Positions 27,455-36,572 are shown, counted from the first letter of the stretch. The stretch: DNA of 64,000 nt from JACVRX01 sp046726315 (GCA_046726315.1 JBKPAG010000007.1:62001-126000), one strand, 5' to 3'. Notes: a model not told the origin generated them from the letters alone. Program-made: numbers and translations.

Positions 27455-28347
27455 GCGTTGAAGAAGTGCGACCCGAATACAAGATCGCTGGAGCGCCGAT
27501 CTCCTGGGGGGTCTGCGAGGTACCGGGCTGGGGCTACCAGCTCGGGACCGACCGGGTGCTCCGTGAGATGCGTCAGGTCGGATTGACGGCGACGGAGCTT
27601 GGGCCCGAAGGGTTCCTGCCGAGCAATCCTTCGGCGATGGCGAACGTCTTGTCCCGGCACGGGTTGCAGGCCGTGGGCGGCTTTACCCCGTTGCTGCTGC
27701 ACGTGCCGGGACACGACCCGGTGCCGGCGGTGAACCGCATCCTCGACGGCTACGCCGCGACCGGAGCCGACGTCCTCGTACTGTCGGCCGCGACCGAGGC
27801 TGAGGGCTACGACACCCGTCCAGAGCTGGACGATGACGGTTGGCAGACACTCCTGTCCAATCTGGACCGGCTGGCCGATGCCGCGGCGGAGCGGGGTGTC
27901 CTCGCGGTGCTTCATCCGCACGTTGGCACCATGATCGAGAAAGGCGACGAGGTACAGCACGTTCTCGACGGCTCGTCCATCTCCCTGTGTCTCGACACTG
28001 GCCACCTACTGATCGGCGGCTCGAACCCGACAGCCCTGGCACGACAGGCTCCAGAGCGGATCGCACATCTGCATCTGAAGGACGTCGATTCGACGATCGC
28101 CGCGAAGGTCCGGTCCGGCGAACTGACCTATTACGAAGCGGTGAAGCAGGGAATGTACCGGCCACTCGGAACCGGCGACGTCGACGTCACAGCCGTCGTC
28201 GGCCACCTGCGGACGCATGGGTACGACGGGTGGTACACCCTCGAGCAGGACACCATCCTCACGGGCGAACCCGGGGGCGAAGGTCCAGTCGCCGACGTTG
28301 TCACCAGCGCCGAGCACGTTCGCGCGATGCTCAGCCGCAGCCGATGA
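27451..28347 (+). CDS. iolE: Inosose dehydratase
   Basis: A 298-aa TIM barrel with the characteristic IolE opening IAGAPISWGVCEVPGWG, then TATELGPEGFLP near residue 45, HPHVGTMIEK near 152, CLDTGHLLIGG near 182, HLHLKDVD near 205 and the C-terminal YTLEQDT near 270. These match the metal-dependent dehydratase that converts scyllo-inosose to the cyclic diketone cleaved by IolD. It is the most canonical iolE of the window, although it sits in arm B away from iolB and mmsA. It is coupled to the upstream iolG. Confidence 0.92.
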   Translation: MSVEEVRPEYKIAGAPISWGVCEVPGWGYQLGTDRVLREMRQVGLTATELGPEGFLPSNPSAMANVLSRHGLQAVGGFTPLLLHVPGHDPVPAVNRILDGYAATGADVLVLSAATEAEGYDTRPELDDDGWQTLLSNLDRLADAAAERGVLAVLHPHVGTMIEKGDEVQHVLDGSSISLCLDTGHLLIGGSNPTALARQAPERIAHLHLKDVDSTIAAKVRSGELTYYEAVKQGMYRPLGTGDVDVTAVVGHLRTHGYDGWYTLEQDTILTGEPGGEGPVADVVTSAEHVRAMLSRSR

Positions 28348-28375
28348 ACCACGTCATCGTGACGGAGGAGAGCTC

Positions 28376-29379
28376 ATGGAACCGCTACGCATCGGCGTGC
28401 TAGGTGCGGCTCGCATCGCTGAGCTCGCCATCGTCAAACCCGCCGGCGTCACTGGCGACCGCGTTGTCGCCGTCGCCGCCCGTGATCGACAGCGCGCCGA
28501 GGCCTTCGCAACCCGTCAAGGCGTGGAGCGGGTCGTTGACTACTACGACGATGTGGTCAGCGATCCCGAGGTCGAGGTCGTTTACAACCCGCTCGCGAAC
28601 TCCCTGCACGGGCCGTGGAATCTGGCGGCCATCGCGGGGGGGAAACATGTGCTGAGCGAGAAGCCGTTCGCGAGTAACGCGGACGAGGCCCGTGAGGTGC
28701 GCGATGCCGCCGCCACCACCGAGCTGACGGTGCTCGAAGGCTTCCACTACCTCTACCACCCGGTGACCCGCCGCCTCCATGAGTTGCTCGACTCCGGCGA
28801 GCTCGGCACCCTCCGTCATGTCGAGGTCGTCATGGACATGCCCGCGCCCAACGATGACGATCCCCGTTGGTCGCTGCAGCTGGCCGGGGTGCGTTGATGG
28901 ACCTTGGCTGCTATGCCCTACATGCGCACCGGATGCTGGCGCCGCGGGCAAGCGGCCCACCCCGCCTGGTGGCGGCTCACGGAGGGGAGCGGGCCGGACA
29001 TCCGGGTGTGGATGAATGGCTCATTGCCGAGCTGGAGTTCCCCACAGGCGCATCCGGTAAGGCCCGCTGCAACATGGCAGCGGATGAGAGGCGGATGTCG
29101 TGCCGGATCGTGGGGGATCGTGGCGAGGCAACGGCCGCGGACTTCGTCGGGCCCCACCGCGATGACCGCGTCACGGTCACGACTCCCGACGGCACGCGGG
29201 TGGAGCAACTCGGAAAGCGGTCTTCCTACACATTCCAGCTCGAGGCCATGCGAGCGCACTTGCGCGAGGACGCTCCGTTGCCCATCGACACCGACGACGC
29301 CGTCGCCACGGCACAACTGATCGATGATTGTTACGTGGCCGCCGGCTTCGAGCCGCGACCACGTTTTGCCGAACAATGA
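28376..29379 (+). pseudogene. Gfo/Idh/MocA oxidoreductase split by a 1-base frameshift
   Basis: The first part (28376-28897) encodes the complete Rossmann half: RIGVLGAARIAELA, SEKPFA near residue 99 and GFHYLYHPVTRRL near 125, then runs LQLAGVR and stops. The second part (to 29379) begins GALMDLGCYALHAHRML, the normal continuation of this branch. Adding one G to the run at 28886-28889 restores LAGGALMDLG. The first stop and an ATG for the second part overlap as TGATG (28895-28899), so two separate chains could in principle be made by reinitiation. Otherwise it is a pseudogene or a base-call error. GGAGGAG precedes the first ATG. Confidence 0.85.
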
Positions 29380-29395
29380 ATCGGAGATCGTTTTC

Positions 29396-30187
29396 TCAGA
29401 CCGTCTTGAGCATTCCGCCGTCGACGAAGTACGTGGAGCCGACGGAGTAGCTCGCCCGGTCCGAGCAGAGGAAGACGACGAAGCCCGCGAGCTCCTCCGG
29501 CGTTGCAAACCGGTTGATCGCCGCGTGCTCGCGCGCGACGGAGTCCAGATAGCCCTTCCAGTCGCCGCCGCTGTCGGCAGTGAGTTGCTTTGCGGTCTTC
29601 ACCCAGTCCGGAGTCAGGACGAGCCCAGGATTGACGCAGTTGACCCTGATGTTGTCGCCGACGACCTCGGCGGCGAGGGTCTTGGAGAACATCATCAGCG
29701 CGGCCTTGGTTACGTTGTAAATCGGCTCATACCACAGCGGCTGTACCGCGCATATGGACGCGTTGTGCACGATGACCCCGCCACCGCGGCGGCGCATGCC
29801 GGGCACCAGCCCACGGGCGAGACGCACGGCGGCCATGACGTGCAGGTCCCAATACGTCTGCCACTTTTCGTCCGACGCGTCCATGATCGTCTCGTTCGAT
29901 CCCGCTCCGGCGTTGTTGAACAGGATGTCAGCTCCATCAAAATGTTCCTCGCTCGCGGCGGCGAGCGCGGCGCAACCGTCGGCCGTTGCAACGTCGCAGG
30001 CGACCGGAAGTGCCGGTACACCGTAGGTGTCCGCAACGCGCCGCGCCTCGTCGTCGAGCCGGTCGGCGCCACGAGCAGCCATGACGACCTGCACGCCCTC
30101 GGCTGCCAACGCCTCGGAGACCGCCAGCCCGATGCCGGCGCTTGCACCTGTGACGACCGCAACCTTGTCTCGTAGACCGAGTTCCAT
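29396..30187 (-). CDS. SDR-family oxidoreductase
   Basis: A 263-aa classical SDR: VVTGASAGIGLAV near residue 10, NNAGAGS near 86, the catalytic serine in HNASICAVQ near 139, YNVTKAAL near 155, and C-terminal GSTYFVDGG. The start is the ATG at 30187, giving MELGLRDKVAVVTG; ATGs 9 and 15 bases upstream are possible but would only extend the tail. It converges with the broken dehydrogenase, 16 bp apart, and closes the catabolic island. It probably acts on a sugar or polyol, without direct evidence. Confidence 0.87.
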   Translation of the reverse strand: MELGLRDKVAVVTGASAGIGLAVSEALAAEGVQVVMAARGADRLDDEARRVADTYGVPALPVACDVATADGCAALAAASEEHFDGADILFNNAGAGSNETIMDASDEKWQTYWDLHVMAAVRLARGLVPGMRRRGGGVIVHNASICAVQPLWYEPIYNVTKAALMMFSKTLAAEVVGDNIRVNCVNPGLVLTPDWVKTAKQLTADSGGDWKGYLDSVAREHAAINRFATPEELAGFVVFLCSDRASYSVGSTYFVDGGMLKTV

Positions 30188-30263
30188 GGCACTCATCTCC
30201 ATTGCCGACATCGGGCGACGCCGATCGTGGCACCCCACTCAATCGCGTGAAAGGGTCTGCAGG

Positions 30264-30578
30264 ATGATCGCGAGGATCTGGCGGGGTTGGGTGGCGACGG
30301 AACGAGTCGACGATTACGTCGGCTACATCGAAGGAACGGGTATCGCAGAGTACCGACGCACGCCTGGAAACCTGGGCGCCCAGATGCTCACCCGAGACCT
30401 TGGCGAGGGCCGGACCGAGGTGTTGACGTTGAGCTGGTGGGAGTCCCTCGAGAGCGTCCGTGGGTTTGCGGGTGACGACATCGAGGTGGCGAAGTTATAC
30501 CCCGACGACGACGACTATCTGGTCGACCGCGAGGTAACCGTCACCCACTACGAGGTGGCCAGCTCGGCGCTACCGTGA
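30264..30578 (+). CDS. ABM-domain (antibiotic biosynthesis monooxygenase-like) small protein
   Basis: A 104-aa protein of the dimeric alpha/beta-barrel type: MIARIWRGWV at the start, GNLGAQMLTRDLGEG near residue 36, TEVLTLSWWESLESVRGFAG near 54, ending with charged strands. Small proteins of this pattern are grouped with ABM monooxygenases and stress-responsive barrels, but most have no known substrate. The ATG at 30264 has only a weak GCAGG ribosome site. It lies 4 bp before the CorA-like gene and is probably co-transcribed with it. Confidence 0.75.
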   Translation: MIARIWRGWVATERVDDYVGYIEGTGIAEYRRTPGNLGAQMLTRDLGEGRTEVLTLSWWESLESVRGFAGDDIEVAKLYPDDDDYLVDREVTVTHYEVASSALP

Positions 30579-30582
30579 CAGT

Positions 30583-31581
30583 GTGGCGAACGTTGCGATG
30601 GCTCTGCGGTACATCACTCCCGGGGGCGTGGAGGTCGGCACACCCGAGGACTTCGAGGACTGGCGAAAGCGGTCGGACGGTTTCCTCTGGGCCGATTTTC
30701 CCGCCTGCGACGACGACACGGCGGCGTTGCTGCTCGAACAGTTCGGTTTCCATCCGCAGGCGGTGGCTACCTGCCGTCGCCGTACCCACCTACCGACGTT
30801 CCACGGATACAGCGATCACCGGTTCGTCGTCGTGCACCGGCCGCTGCTCGGCCTGATCGGCCACGTCCATTTGCTGCAGATCGAGTTCTTCATCGGCGCC
30901 GACTACCTGGTGACCCTGCACGGCCCGTACAATCCCGAGGTCGAAGCCGCAGCAGTCGGCCGCGACACGGCGGCGGCTCGCGACCGGCTCGATGCCGGGC
31001 GAGTTCTCCCGGCGACTCCATCGGAACTGGCGCACGGGATTCTGGGGGCACTGGCCCGGGAGATCCGGGACGACATCGGCACGATCGCGTCGAGGGTGGC
31101 CGAGCTGGAGCGGCACGTGATGGACGATGACCTCCGTCATCCCGAAACGCTGTTGGAGCGGATGTTTCTGCTACGCCACGAGCTCGTCACCGTTCGAACG
31201 ATGGCCAGCAACACCCACGAGATCTTCGAGCGGATGTCCACCGTGGTCGGAACGCCAGCTCTCGACGATCGGGCGTTGTTCGCGGACCTCTCCGACCGCT
31301 TCTCCCGGTTGCGCACGATCGGCGACGGCGAGCGGGACTTCCTCGCCGGCGTCATCGACTACTACCAGACGCGCACCGGTACGAAGATGATGGTGGCGAT
31401 GGAGCGGTTGGCCGTCCTCGCGGCCGTGACGCTCCCGGTAACTGCCGTCGCGTCGGTCATGGGGATGAACGTCATCGTCAACGAGAGAACGCACATGACG
31501 CAGCTGGTTATCGTGGTCGCCATCATGATCGTGATCAGCCTGATGCTTCTACGCTGGACGAAGCGCCAGGGCTGGTGGTGA
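30583..31581 (+). CDS. CorA-family divalent cation transporter-like protein
   Basis: A 332-aa CorA-type protein: a large soluble N-terminal domain (HRPLLGLIGHVHLLQIEFF near residue 85, a long helix around 165-260), then two C-terminal membrane helices. The selectivity motif usually read YGMN appears here as MGMNV near residue 288, so the tyrosine is replaced while the GMN core is kept. The start is a GTG; an ATG 15 bases later is an alternative. It probably moves Mg2+, Co2+ or Ni2+ as a pentamer. Confidence 0.87.
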   Translation: MANVAMALRYITPGGVEVGTPEDFEDWRKRSDGFLWADFPACDDDTAALLLEQFGFHPQAVATCRRRTHLPTFHGYSDHRFVVVHRPLLGLIGHVHLLQIEFFIGADYLVTLHGPYNPEVEAAAVGRDTAAARDRLDAGRVLPATPSELAHGILGALAREIRDDIGTIASRVAELERHVMDDDLRHPETLLERMFLLRHELVTVRTMASNTHEIFERMSTVVGTPALDDRALFADLSDRFSRLRTIGDGERDFLAGVIDYYQTRTGTKMMVAMERLAVLAAVTLPVTAVASVMGMNVIVNERTHMTQLVIVVAIMIVISLMLLRWTKRQGWW

Positions 31582-32843
31582 TGAATCAGCTGGCCCGCAG
31601 CGTTCAGCGCACCTACCTCATCCTGCTCCTCGGCAATACCTTGGCCGCATCACTCATCTGGGGCATCAACACGCTGTTCCTGTTGGACGCCGGCCTCTCC
31701 AACCTCGAGGCCTTTTCCGCCAACGCCTTCTTCACTGCCGGCATGGTGATCTTCGAGGTTCCGACCGGTGTCGTCGCAGATACGTGGGGACGGCGCACGT
31801 CTTACCTCCTGGGCACGATCACGCTGGCGACGTCCACCTTCCTTTACTTCCTGATGTGGCAGCTGCAGGCGCCGTTCTGGCTGTGGGCGGTGGTGTCGGT
31901 GCTCATCGGGCTTGGGTTCACATTCTTCTCCGGCGCCGTCGAAGCGTGGCTGGTCGACGCCCTGAGCTTCGCCGAGTACGAGGGCAGTTTGGAGACGGTA
32001 CTCGGCCGAGGGCAGATGGTCTCCGGGGCGGCGATGCTGGGTGGGTCGGTGCTCGGTGGGGTCATCGCCCAGGCAACCACGCTGGGCGTGCCGTTCTTGT
32101 TGCGTGTCGCGATCCTCCTGATCATGTTCGTCATTGCATTCATGCTCATGAAGGACTTGGGCTTCACAGCACAGCCCACAACGCATCCACTGCGCGCGAC
32201 CCGCTCGGTGTTCAATGCCTCACTCGAGCACGGGTTGAAGAACCCGCCGGTACGGTGGGTGATGCTCGCCGCCCCGTTCTCGGGAGGTGTCGCGGTCTAT
32301 GCCTTCTATGCTCTGCAGCCGTACCTTCTCGAGCTCTACGGCGATCCAACGGCGTATTCCATTGCGGGACTGGCAGCGGCCATCGTCGCGGGAGCCCAGA
32401 TCGCGGGTGGGTATGCAGCGCCGCGAATCCGGCTGCTGTTCCGGAAGCGGACGACGGCGCTGATCCTGGGATCCGTCGTGAGCGCGGCTGTACTGGCCCT
32501 GCTCGGCCTGACGGGTGTCTTCTGGTTCGCCCTGGCTCTGCTGGTGATCTGGGGGCTGGTCTATTCGGCGGTCTTCCCCATCCGGCAGGCCTACCTGAAC
32601 GACATGATCCCTTCGCAACAGCGTGCCACCGTCTTGTCGTTCGACTCGCTCATGGGCAGCAGCGGCGGAGTAGTCATCCAACCGGTTCTCGGGCGGGCTG
32701 CCGACGTCTACAGCTACGCGACGTCCTTGATCATCGGAGCAGCCATCGAAATCATGGCCGTCCCCTTCCTCGTTGCCAGCCGGCGTGAACGCTCACCTGC
32801 GGACATTGCGACCACGAGCCCCGCGGCATCGACGCCAGGCTAG
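31581..32843 (+). CDS. MFS transporter
   Basis: A 420-aa membrane protein with about 12 hydrophobic segments. The loop after the second helix reads GVVADTWGRRTSY, the MFS motif A, and EVPTG precedes it. The second half repeats the pattern (ALILGSVVSAAVLALLG, FPIRQAYLNDMIP). The FPIRQAYLN segment is common in drug or metabolite exporters of this kind. I chose the ATG that overlaps the CorA stop as TGATG; in-frame GTGs 3 and 6 bases upstream are alternatives. The substrate is unknown. Confidence 0.87.
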   Translation: MNQLARSVQRTYLILLLGNTLAASLIWGINTLFLLDAGLSNLEAFSANAFFTAGMVIFEVPTGVVADTWGRRTSYLLGTITLATSTFLYFLMWQLQAPFWLWAVVSVLIGLGFTFFSGAVEAWLVDALSFAEYEGSLETVLGRGQMVSGAAMLGGSVLGGVIAQATTLGVPFLLRVAILLIMFVIAFMLMKDLGFTAQPTTHPLRATRSVFNASLEHGLKNPPVRWVMLAAPFSGGVAVYAFYALQPYLLELYGDPTAYSIAGLAAAIVAGAQIAGGYAAPRIRLLFRKRTTALILGSVVSAAVLALLGLTGVFWFALALLVIWGLVYSAVFPIRQAYLNDMIPSQQRATVLSFDSLMGSSGGVVIQPVLGRAADVYSYATSLIIGAAIEIMAVPFLVASRRERSPADIATTSPAASTPG

Positions 32844-32861
32844 CGTCCGGCGCTGGCAGGA

Positions 32862-34091
32862 TCAGTCCGGCCTGGTATCGGATTGTGCCCACGGTGTGTT
32901 GACCCATGGGTCGTAGTCGACTTCGAGTGGTTCCTGTTGTGGCCGTTCGGCTTCCGGGACATGTTGGAGGTTGACCCGGATGCGGTACCAGATCGAGCTA
33001 CGTCCGCGCATGCCATCAACTAACACGTCGGCCGGCGCGAGATAACCCACCACGGCTGGATGCCGGGCCTTCCACCGTTCCAGCCCGTCCAGTGCTTCGT
33101 CCTTGGTCTTGGCCCGAGCGATCTCGATGAGCGGCATTGTGGACTGGCGGCGCCCGGTGCCCTTGGGTGGTTTCTCGGCCGGACCGAGCCGCCGAGCCAG
33201 TTCGAGCAATGGGTCCAGCGATCCGCCAGACCCGTCGATGCCCTCCCACGGATCACCAATCGCGGCGAATCGCTCCAACACGGCCGGCAACGTGAAGAGC
33301 TCCGCGCGGCAATCGGGCACTTCTGCCCAGCTGAGCGGGGTGGACACCCGGGCGTCCGGTGTCGGCCGCACCGAGTAGGCGGACGCGACCGTGCGGTCCT
33401 TGGCATTCTGGTTGAAGTCGACGAAGACGCCCTGCCGTTCCTCCTTCCACCACTTGCTGGTCGCCAGATCAGGAGCGCGGTTCTCGACCTCCCGTGCGAT
33501 CGTCTCGGCCGCGAGCCGGACGTCGCGGTAGGACCAGTGCGGGTCGATGCGGGTGAAGATGTGGAACCCGCGTGACCCCGACGTCTTGGGCCAGCCGGTG
33601 AGATCGTGATCCTCGAGCACCTCTCGCGCGACCAAGGCGACGTCGAGGATCTGCTGCCATCCGACGCCGGGCACCGGGTCGAGGTCGATGCGGAGCTCGT
33701 CCGGGCGATCGAGGTCCTCTGCCCGCACTGGGTGCGGGTTGAGGTCGATACAGCCCAAATTCACCACCCACGCCAACGCGGCGGCGTCGCGGACCACGAC
33801 CTCGGCCGCCGATAACCCTGACCTGTAGTGCAGTTCGGCAACCTCGATCCAGTCCGGCCGGCTGCTCGGTGCCCGCTTCTGCCAGACCGCCTCCTGGTCG
33901 ATGCCCTTGACGAACCGCTTCAAGACCATCGGCCGGCCCTCGACTCCGCGCAGCGCGCCGTCGGCAACGGCTAGGTAGTAGTTGACGAGATCGAGCTTGG
34001 TGACACCGATGGACGCGAAGATCAGCTTGTCCGGGTTGGTGATCGTCACCTCGCGCCCGACAACCTCCAGGACCTGAGACTTGGCGGCCAT
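32862..34091 (-). CDS. LigD-type DNA polymerase (PolDom) domain protein, no ligase or nuclease
   Basis: A 409-aa protein of the archaeo-eukaryotic primase type found as the polymerase domain of bacterial LigD in non-homologous end joining. REVTITNPDKLIF near residue 12 binds the 5'-phosphate end region, LRIDLDPVPG near 134 supplies the catalytic DxD, and SGSRGFHIFTRI near 171 the conserved histidine strand. No ligase or phosphoesterase domain is attached. The stand-alone form is known in actinobacteria. About 110 C-terminal residues beyond the core are unassigned. The ATG overlaps the amidohydrolase stop by one base (TGATG). Confidence 0.9.
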   Translation of the reverse strand: MAAKSQVLEVVGREVTITNPDKLIFASIGVTKLDLVNYYLAVADGALRGVEGRPMVLKRFVKGIDQEAVWQKRAPSSRPDWIEVAELHYRSGLSAAEVVVRDAAALAWVVNLGCIDLNPHPVRAEDLDRPDELRIDLDPVPGVGWQQILDVALVAREVLEDHDLTGWPKTSGSRGFHIFTRIDPHWSYRDVRLAAETIAREVENRAPDLATSKWWKEERQGVFVDFNQNAKDRTVASAYSVRPTPDARVSTPLSWAEVPDCRAELFTLPAVLERFAAIGDPWEGIDGSGGSLDPLLELARRLGPAEKPPKGTGRRQSTMPLIEIARAKTKDEALDGLERWKARHPAVVGYLAPADVLVDGMRGRSSIWYRIRVNLQHVPEAERPQQEPLEVDYDPWVNTPWAQSDTRPD

Positions 34092-35593
34092 CAGGCGAAA
34101 ATCGGCCCAACCGCGGGGTAATGCGTGATGAGGTCGGCGCGCAGGGCGGACAGCGACGGCGGCGGCGGTCCTGCGTGGACTTGAAAGCCGGTGTCCAGTC
34201 GCATGCGCTTGCCCCACGCGGTGAGCGCTTCGATGGTCGTTCCCGTCGTGACCGCGGCGAGCCGGGTGAACCAGTCGTCGCGTCCGTAGGTGATGTCGCC
34301 GCCGATGAGGACCAGCTCCACCTCGGACGGCCCGGCCTGGCAGACGTTCTCGTACGAGTCGCTGTGGTGACGCTCGAAGACGACGATATCGGCGGGGCGA
34401 CCCGGTGTGAGTGTACCGAGGTGATCGCCGAGGCCGGCGATGTGCGCAGCGGCGGCTGTGACCATGCCGACCAGATCGGCGGCGGGTATGGGCATTCCCT
34501 GGTCGGCCAGCACCCGGCGAGCGACCCGCATCTCGGCCAGCAGGCTGGTGGAGCCACTGGGCAGCCAGTCGGCGCCGAGCGCAACCGGCATTCCCCGCCG
34601 GATCGCCTCGGCCGCCAATGTCGTCTCGCCGTACAGCCGCAGATTTGATTGCGGCGACCACACCAGTTTGCAGCCGGCGTCGGCGAGTTCGCCAAGCTGG
34701 TCTCTTGATAGGGCACTGGCGTGAATGACCACCGTCGCCGGCGTGGCGGCATTGAATTCCACGAACCGAGCGAACTCGGTCTGGCTGCGCGGGTCGTCGC
34801 GACGGCCCTCGCACAGATGCAGGTAAAAGGTGTCGACGTCTCCGGCCTCGATGGCTGCCAGAACGGTCTGAAGTTGGGTCCAGGACCGGCCGCTTCGCGA
34901 TGACGGCAGGTCGATCATCGCCCGAGCTCGATGTTGGCCAAAGATCCACAGGTCGATGTTGCGGACCAGGGGTTCGGTGTCCGCCGCTCGGGCCGTCCGG
35001 CCGCTGGCTCCCTGGATTGCGGTCACGCCGCTGACGAGCGCCCGGGCCTCGGCGTACCGCAGCTGGGTTCGCGGCGGTAATGCTGCCAACAAGATGTTCT
35101 GTGGCTCACGAACGAGGCGCTGGTACACCTCGCTGTCGCGCCAGCGGTAGCGGTTCGCGAACTGCGTGGGCGGCTCCCACGCGGCGAAGACGTTGAACTC
35201 GGGATGGCCGTGCAGATCGATCAGGCCCGGCAGGATGACTCCGTCGGTCTCCAATACCGGCACCCCTTGCGGCCTGCGGGTAGCGACGTCAGCGATCAGG
35301 CCTCCATCGACGACCACGTAGCCGCGCCGCCATGCCGCCATTGGAGTGATGACGGCACCGTGGAGTGCGAACGCGCCTGGCGGCGCCGCGGCTTGAGGTC
35401 GCTCGGCCCTGGCGGCCTCGCCGGGCGGCGGGCCGAGCGGCTCGGTGACCCCCGCGGCATACGCGGATCCGAATAGGTCCGGAGCCGTGCTCACCACCCC
35501 CGGCCCAGTCCGCTGAAGGATCCCGTCCCCGTTGCCGGCGGCGGTAGCGTGGTAGCGACGTGGCTGCAGGACCGGGCCACCGCACGCATCCAT
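34091..35593 (-). CDS. Amidohydrolase-superfamily protein
   Basis: Up to 500 aa. The core matches metal-dependent amidohydrolases of the cytosine-deaminase/chlorohydrolase type: VVVDGG, GLIDLHGHPEFN with the first metal-binding histidines near residue 126, VVIHASALS near 285, a conserved region WSPQSNLRLYG and LGADWLPSGS near 345 for the metal aspartate, and a C-terminal GRPADIVVF. The N-terminal 70 residues are Pro/Ala-rich and unlike the family. AAGGAGG directly abuts the ATG at 35593, so the real start may lie downstream, for instance GTG at 35494. It is coupled to the polymerase-domain gene. The substrate is unknown. Confidence 0.82.
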   Translation of the reverse strand: MDACGGPVLQPRRYHATAAGNGDGILQRTGPGVVSTAPDLFGSAYAAGVTEPLGPPPGEAARAERPQAAAPPGAFALHGAVITPMAAWRRGYVVVDGGLIADVATRRPQGVPVLETDGVILPGLIDLHGHPEFNVFAAWEPPTQFANRYRWRDSEVYQRLVREPQNILLAALPPRTQLRYAEARALVSGVTAIQGASGRTARAADTEPLVRNIDLWIFGQHRARAMIDLPSSRSGRSWTQLQTVLAAIEAGDVDTFYLHLCEGRRDDPRSQTEFARFVEFNAATPATVVIHASALSRDQLGELADAGCKLVWSPQSNLRLYGETTLAAEAIRRGMPVALGADWLPSGSTSLLAEMRVARRVLADQGMPIPAADLVGMVTAAAAHIAGLGDHLGTLTPGRPADIVVFERHHSDSYENVCQAGPSEVELVLIGGDITYGRDDWFTRLAAVTTGTTIEALTAWGKRMRLDTGFQVHAGPPPPSLSALRADLITHYPAVGPIFA

Positions 35594-35689
35594 CCTCCTT
35601 GGTCAGCGACGAATTTCTGCAGCTTCGAGCCGAGCACGGCGGCACGGCTGCATCACGCCGACCCTAGCTTCGTTCGAGGGAGATTGAGA

Positions 35690-36520
35690 ATGGCTCACCG
35701 CTTCTGCCCCGGATACGCGCGCCGTCCGTTCAGCCGACTGGTCGCGGAATATCCCGGCGAAGAGGTATATCCGCCAGAGGACTTTCGGACCGAATGGGGC
35801 CCGATCTTTCACCGCGGCCGCCTCGACGGGACAGCGCGTGTGCTCATCATCGGGCAAGACCCGGCGACCCACGAAACGATCACCCGTCGCATTCTCGTCG
35901 GTGAGGCCGGTCAACGGGTTCAAGGATTTCTCGCCCGCATCGGCATCACCTCGTCCTACGCGATGGTCAACACGTTCCTCTACAGCGTCTACGGGCAGGG
36001 AGGTGGCGCCCGGCACGCCCACGACCCGGCGATCGCCAGCTACCGCCACCGGTGGCTGGACGCTCTTCTGGTGGACACCAAGGTCACCGCAGTGATCACC
36101 TTTGGCACCCTGGCCGACCGGGCGTACCGCGACTGGACCGACAGCCAGCCTGCCGCCGCCGCACGTTTGCACCAGGCCGCTCTGCGCCACCCCACATATC
36201 CAGAGAGTTCGGCCCGGTCGGGCGGCAAAACCCTTGCCGAAGCGACCGCGGAACTGCTCGCGAACTGGAGCGAACGACTGCCCGCGCTGCTTGATCACGT
36301 CGAGCCCGACCAAGCCACTCCGCTGCTCGGCTACGGAACGACATGGCAAGACGGCGACCTTGCCGCCATCCCCGAACAGGATCTGCCGGCCGGATGCCCG
36401 GCGTGGATGCGCTCGCTGGACGCCTGGGCTGTCCGCACCGGCGACACTTCGCAGAACAAGCGGGCCACGATCACCGTGGCCGTCCCGCAAGTGGCCAGAA
36501 CATGGCCACCCCCCGCTTGA
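35690..36520 (+). CDS. Uracil-DNA glycosylase superfamily protein
   Basis: A 276-aa protein of the UDG fold: VLIIGQDPATHETITRR near residue 51 is the active-site strand (GQDPA form), FLYSVYGQGG near 101 the following loop, ITFGTLADRAY near 133, and ALRHPTYPES near 163 the histidine-bearing C-terminal motif. The sequence is distinct from UNG and nearer to the uncharacterised UDG-like proteins of actinobacteria, so activity on uracil is not certain. GAGGGAG precedes the ATG. It is divergent from the amidohydrolase/polymerase pair. A shared repair role with the NHEJ-type protein is possible. Confidence 0.82.
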   Translation: MAHRFCPGYARRPFSRLVAEYPGEEVYPPEDFRTEWGPIFHRGRLDGTARVLIIGQDPATHETITRRILVGEAGQRVQGFLARIGITSSYAMVNTFLYSVYGQGGGARHAHDPAIASYRHRWLDALLVDTKVTAVITFGTLADRAYRDWTDSQPAAAARLHQAALRHPTYPESSARSGGKTLAEATAELLANWSERLPALLDHVEPDQATPLLGYGTTWQDGDLAAIPEQDLPAGCPAWMRSLDAWAVRTGDTSQNKRATITVAVPQVARTWPPPA

Positions 36521-36572
36521 CGAAGCACGTCGGCCCGACCTCGGCCTGGGTGGCACGAACGCCGGCCCGACC

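Noticed and set aside
28886..28899. Programmed ribosomal frameshift in the split oxidoreductase
   Set aside because: The slip site GCCGGGGTG lacks a typical heptamer and I saw no downstream pseudoknot; a missing base explains it more simply.
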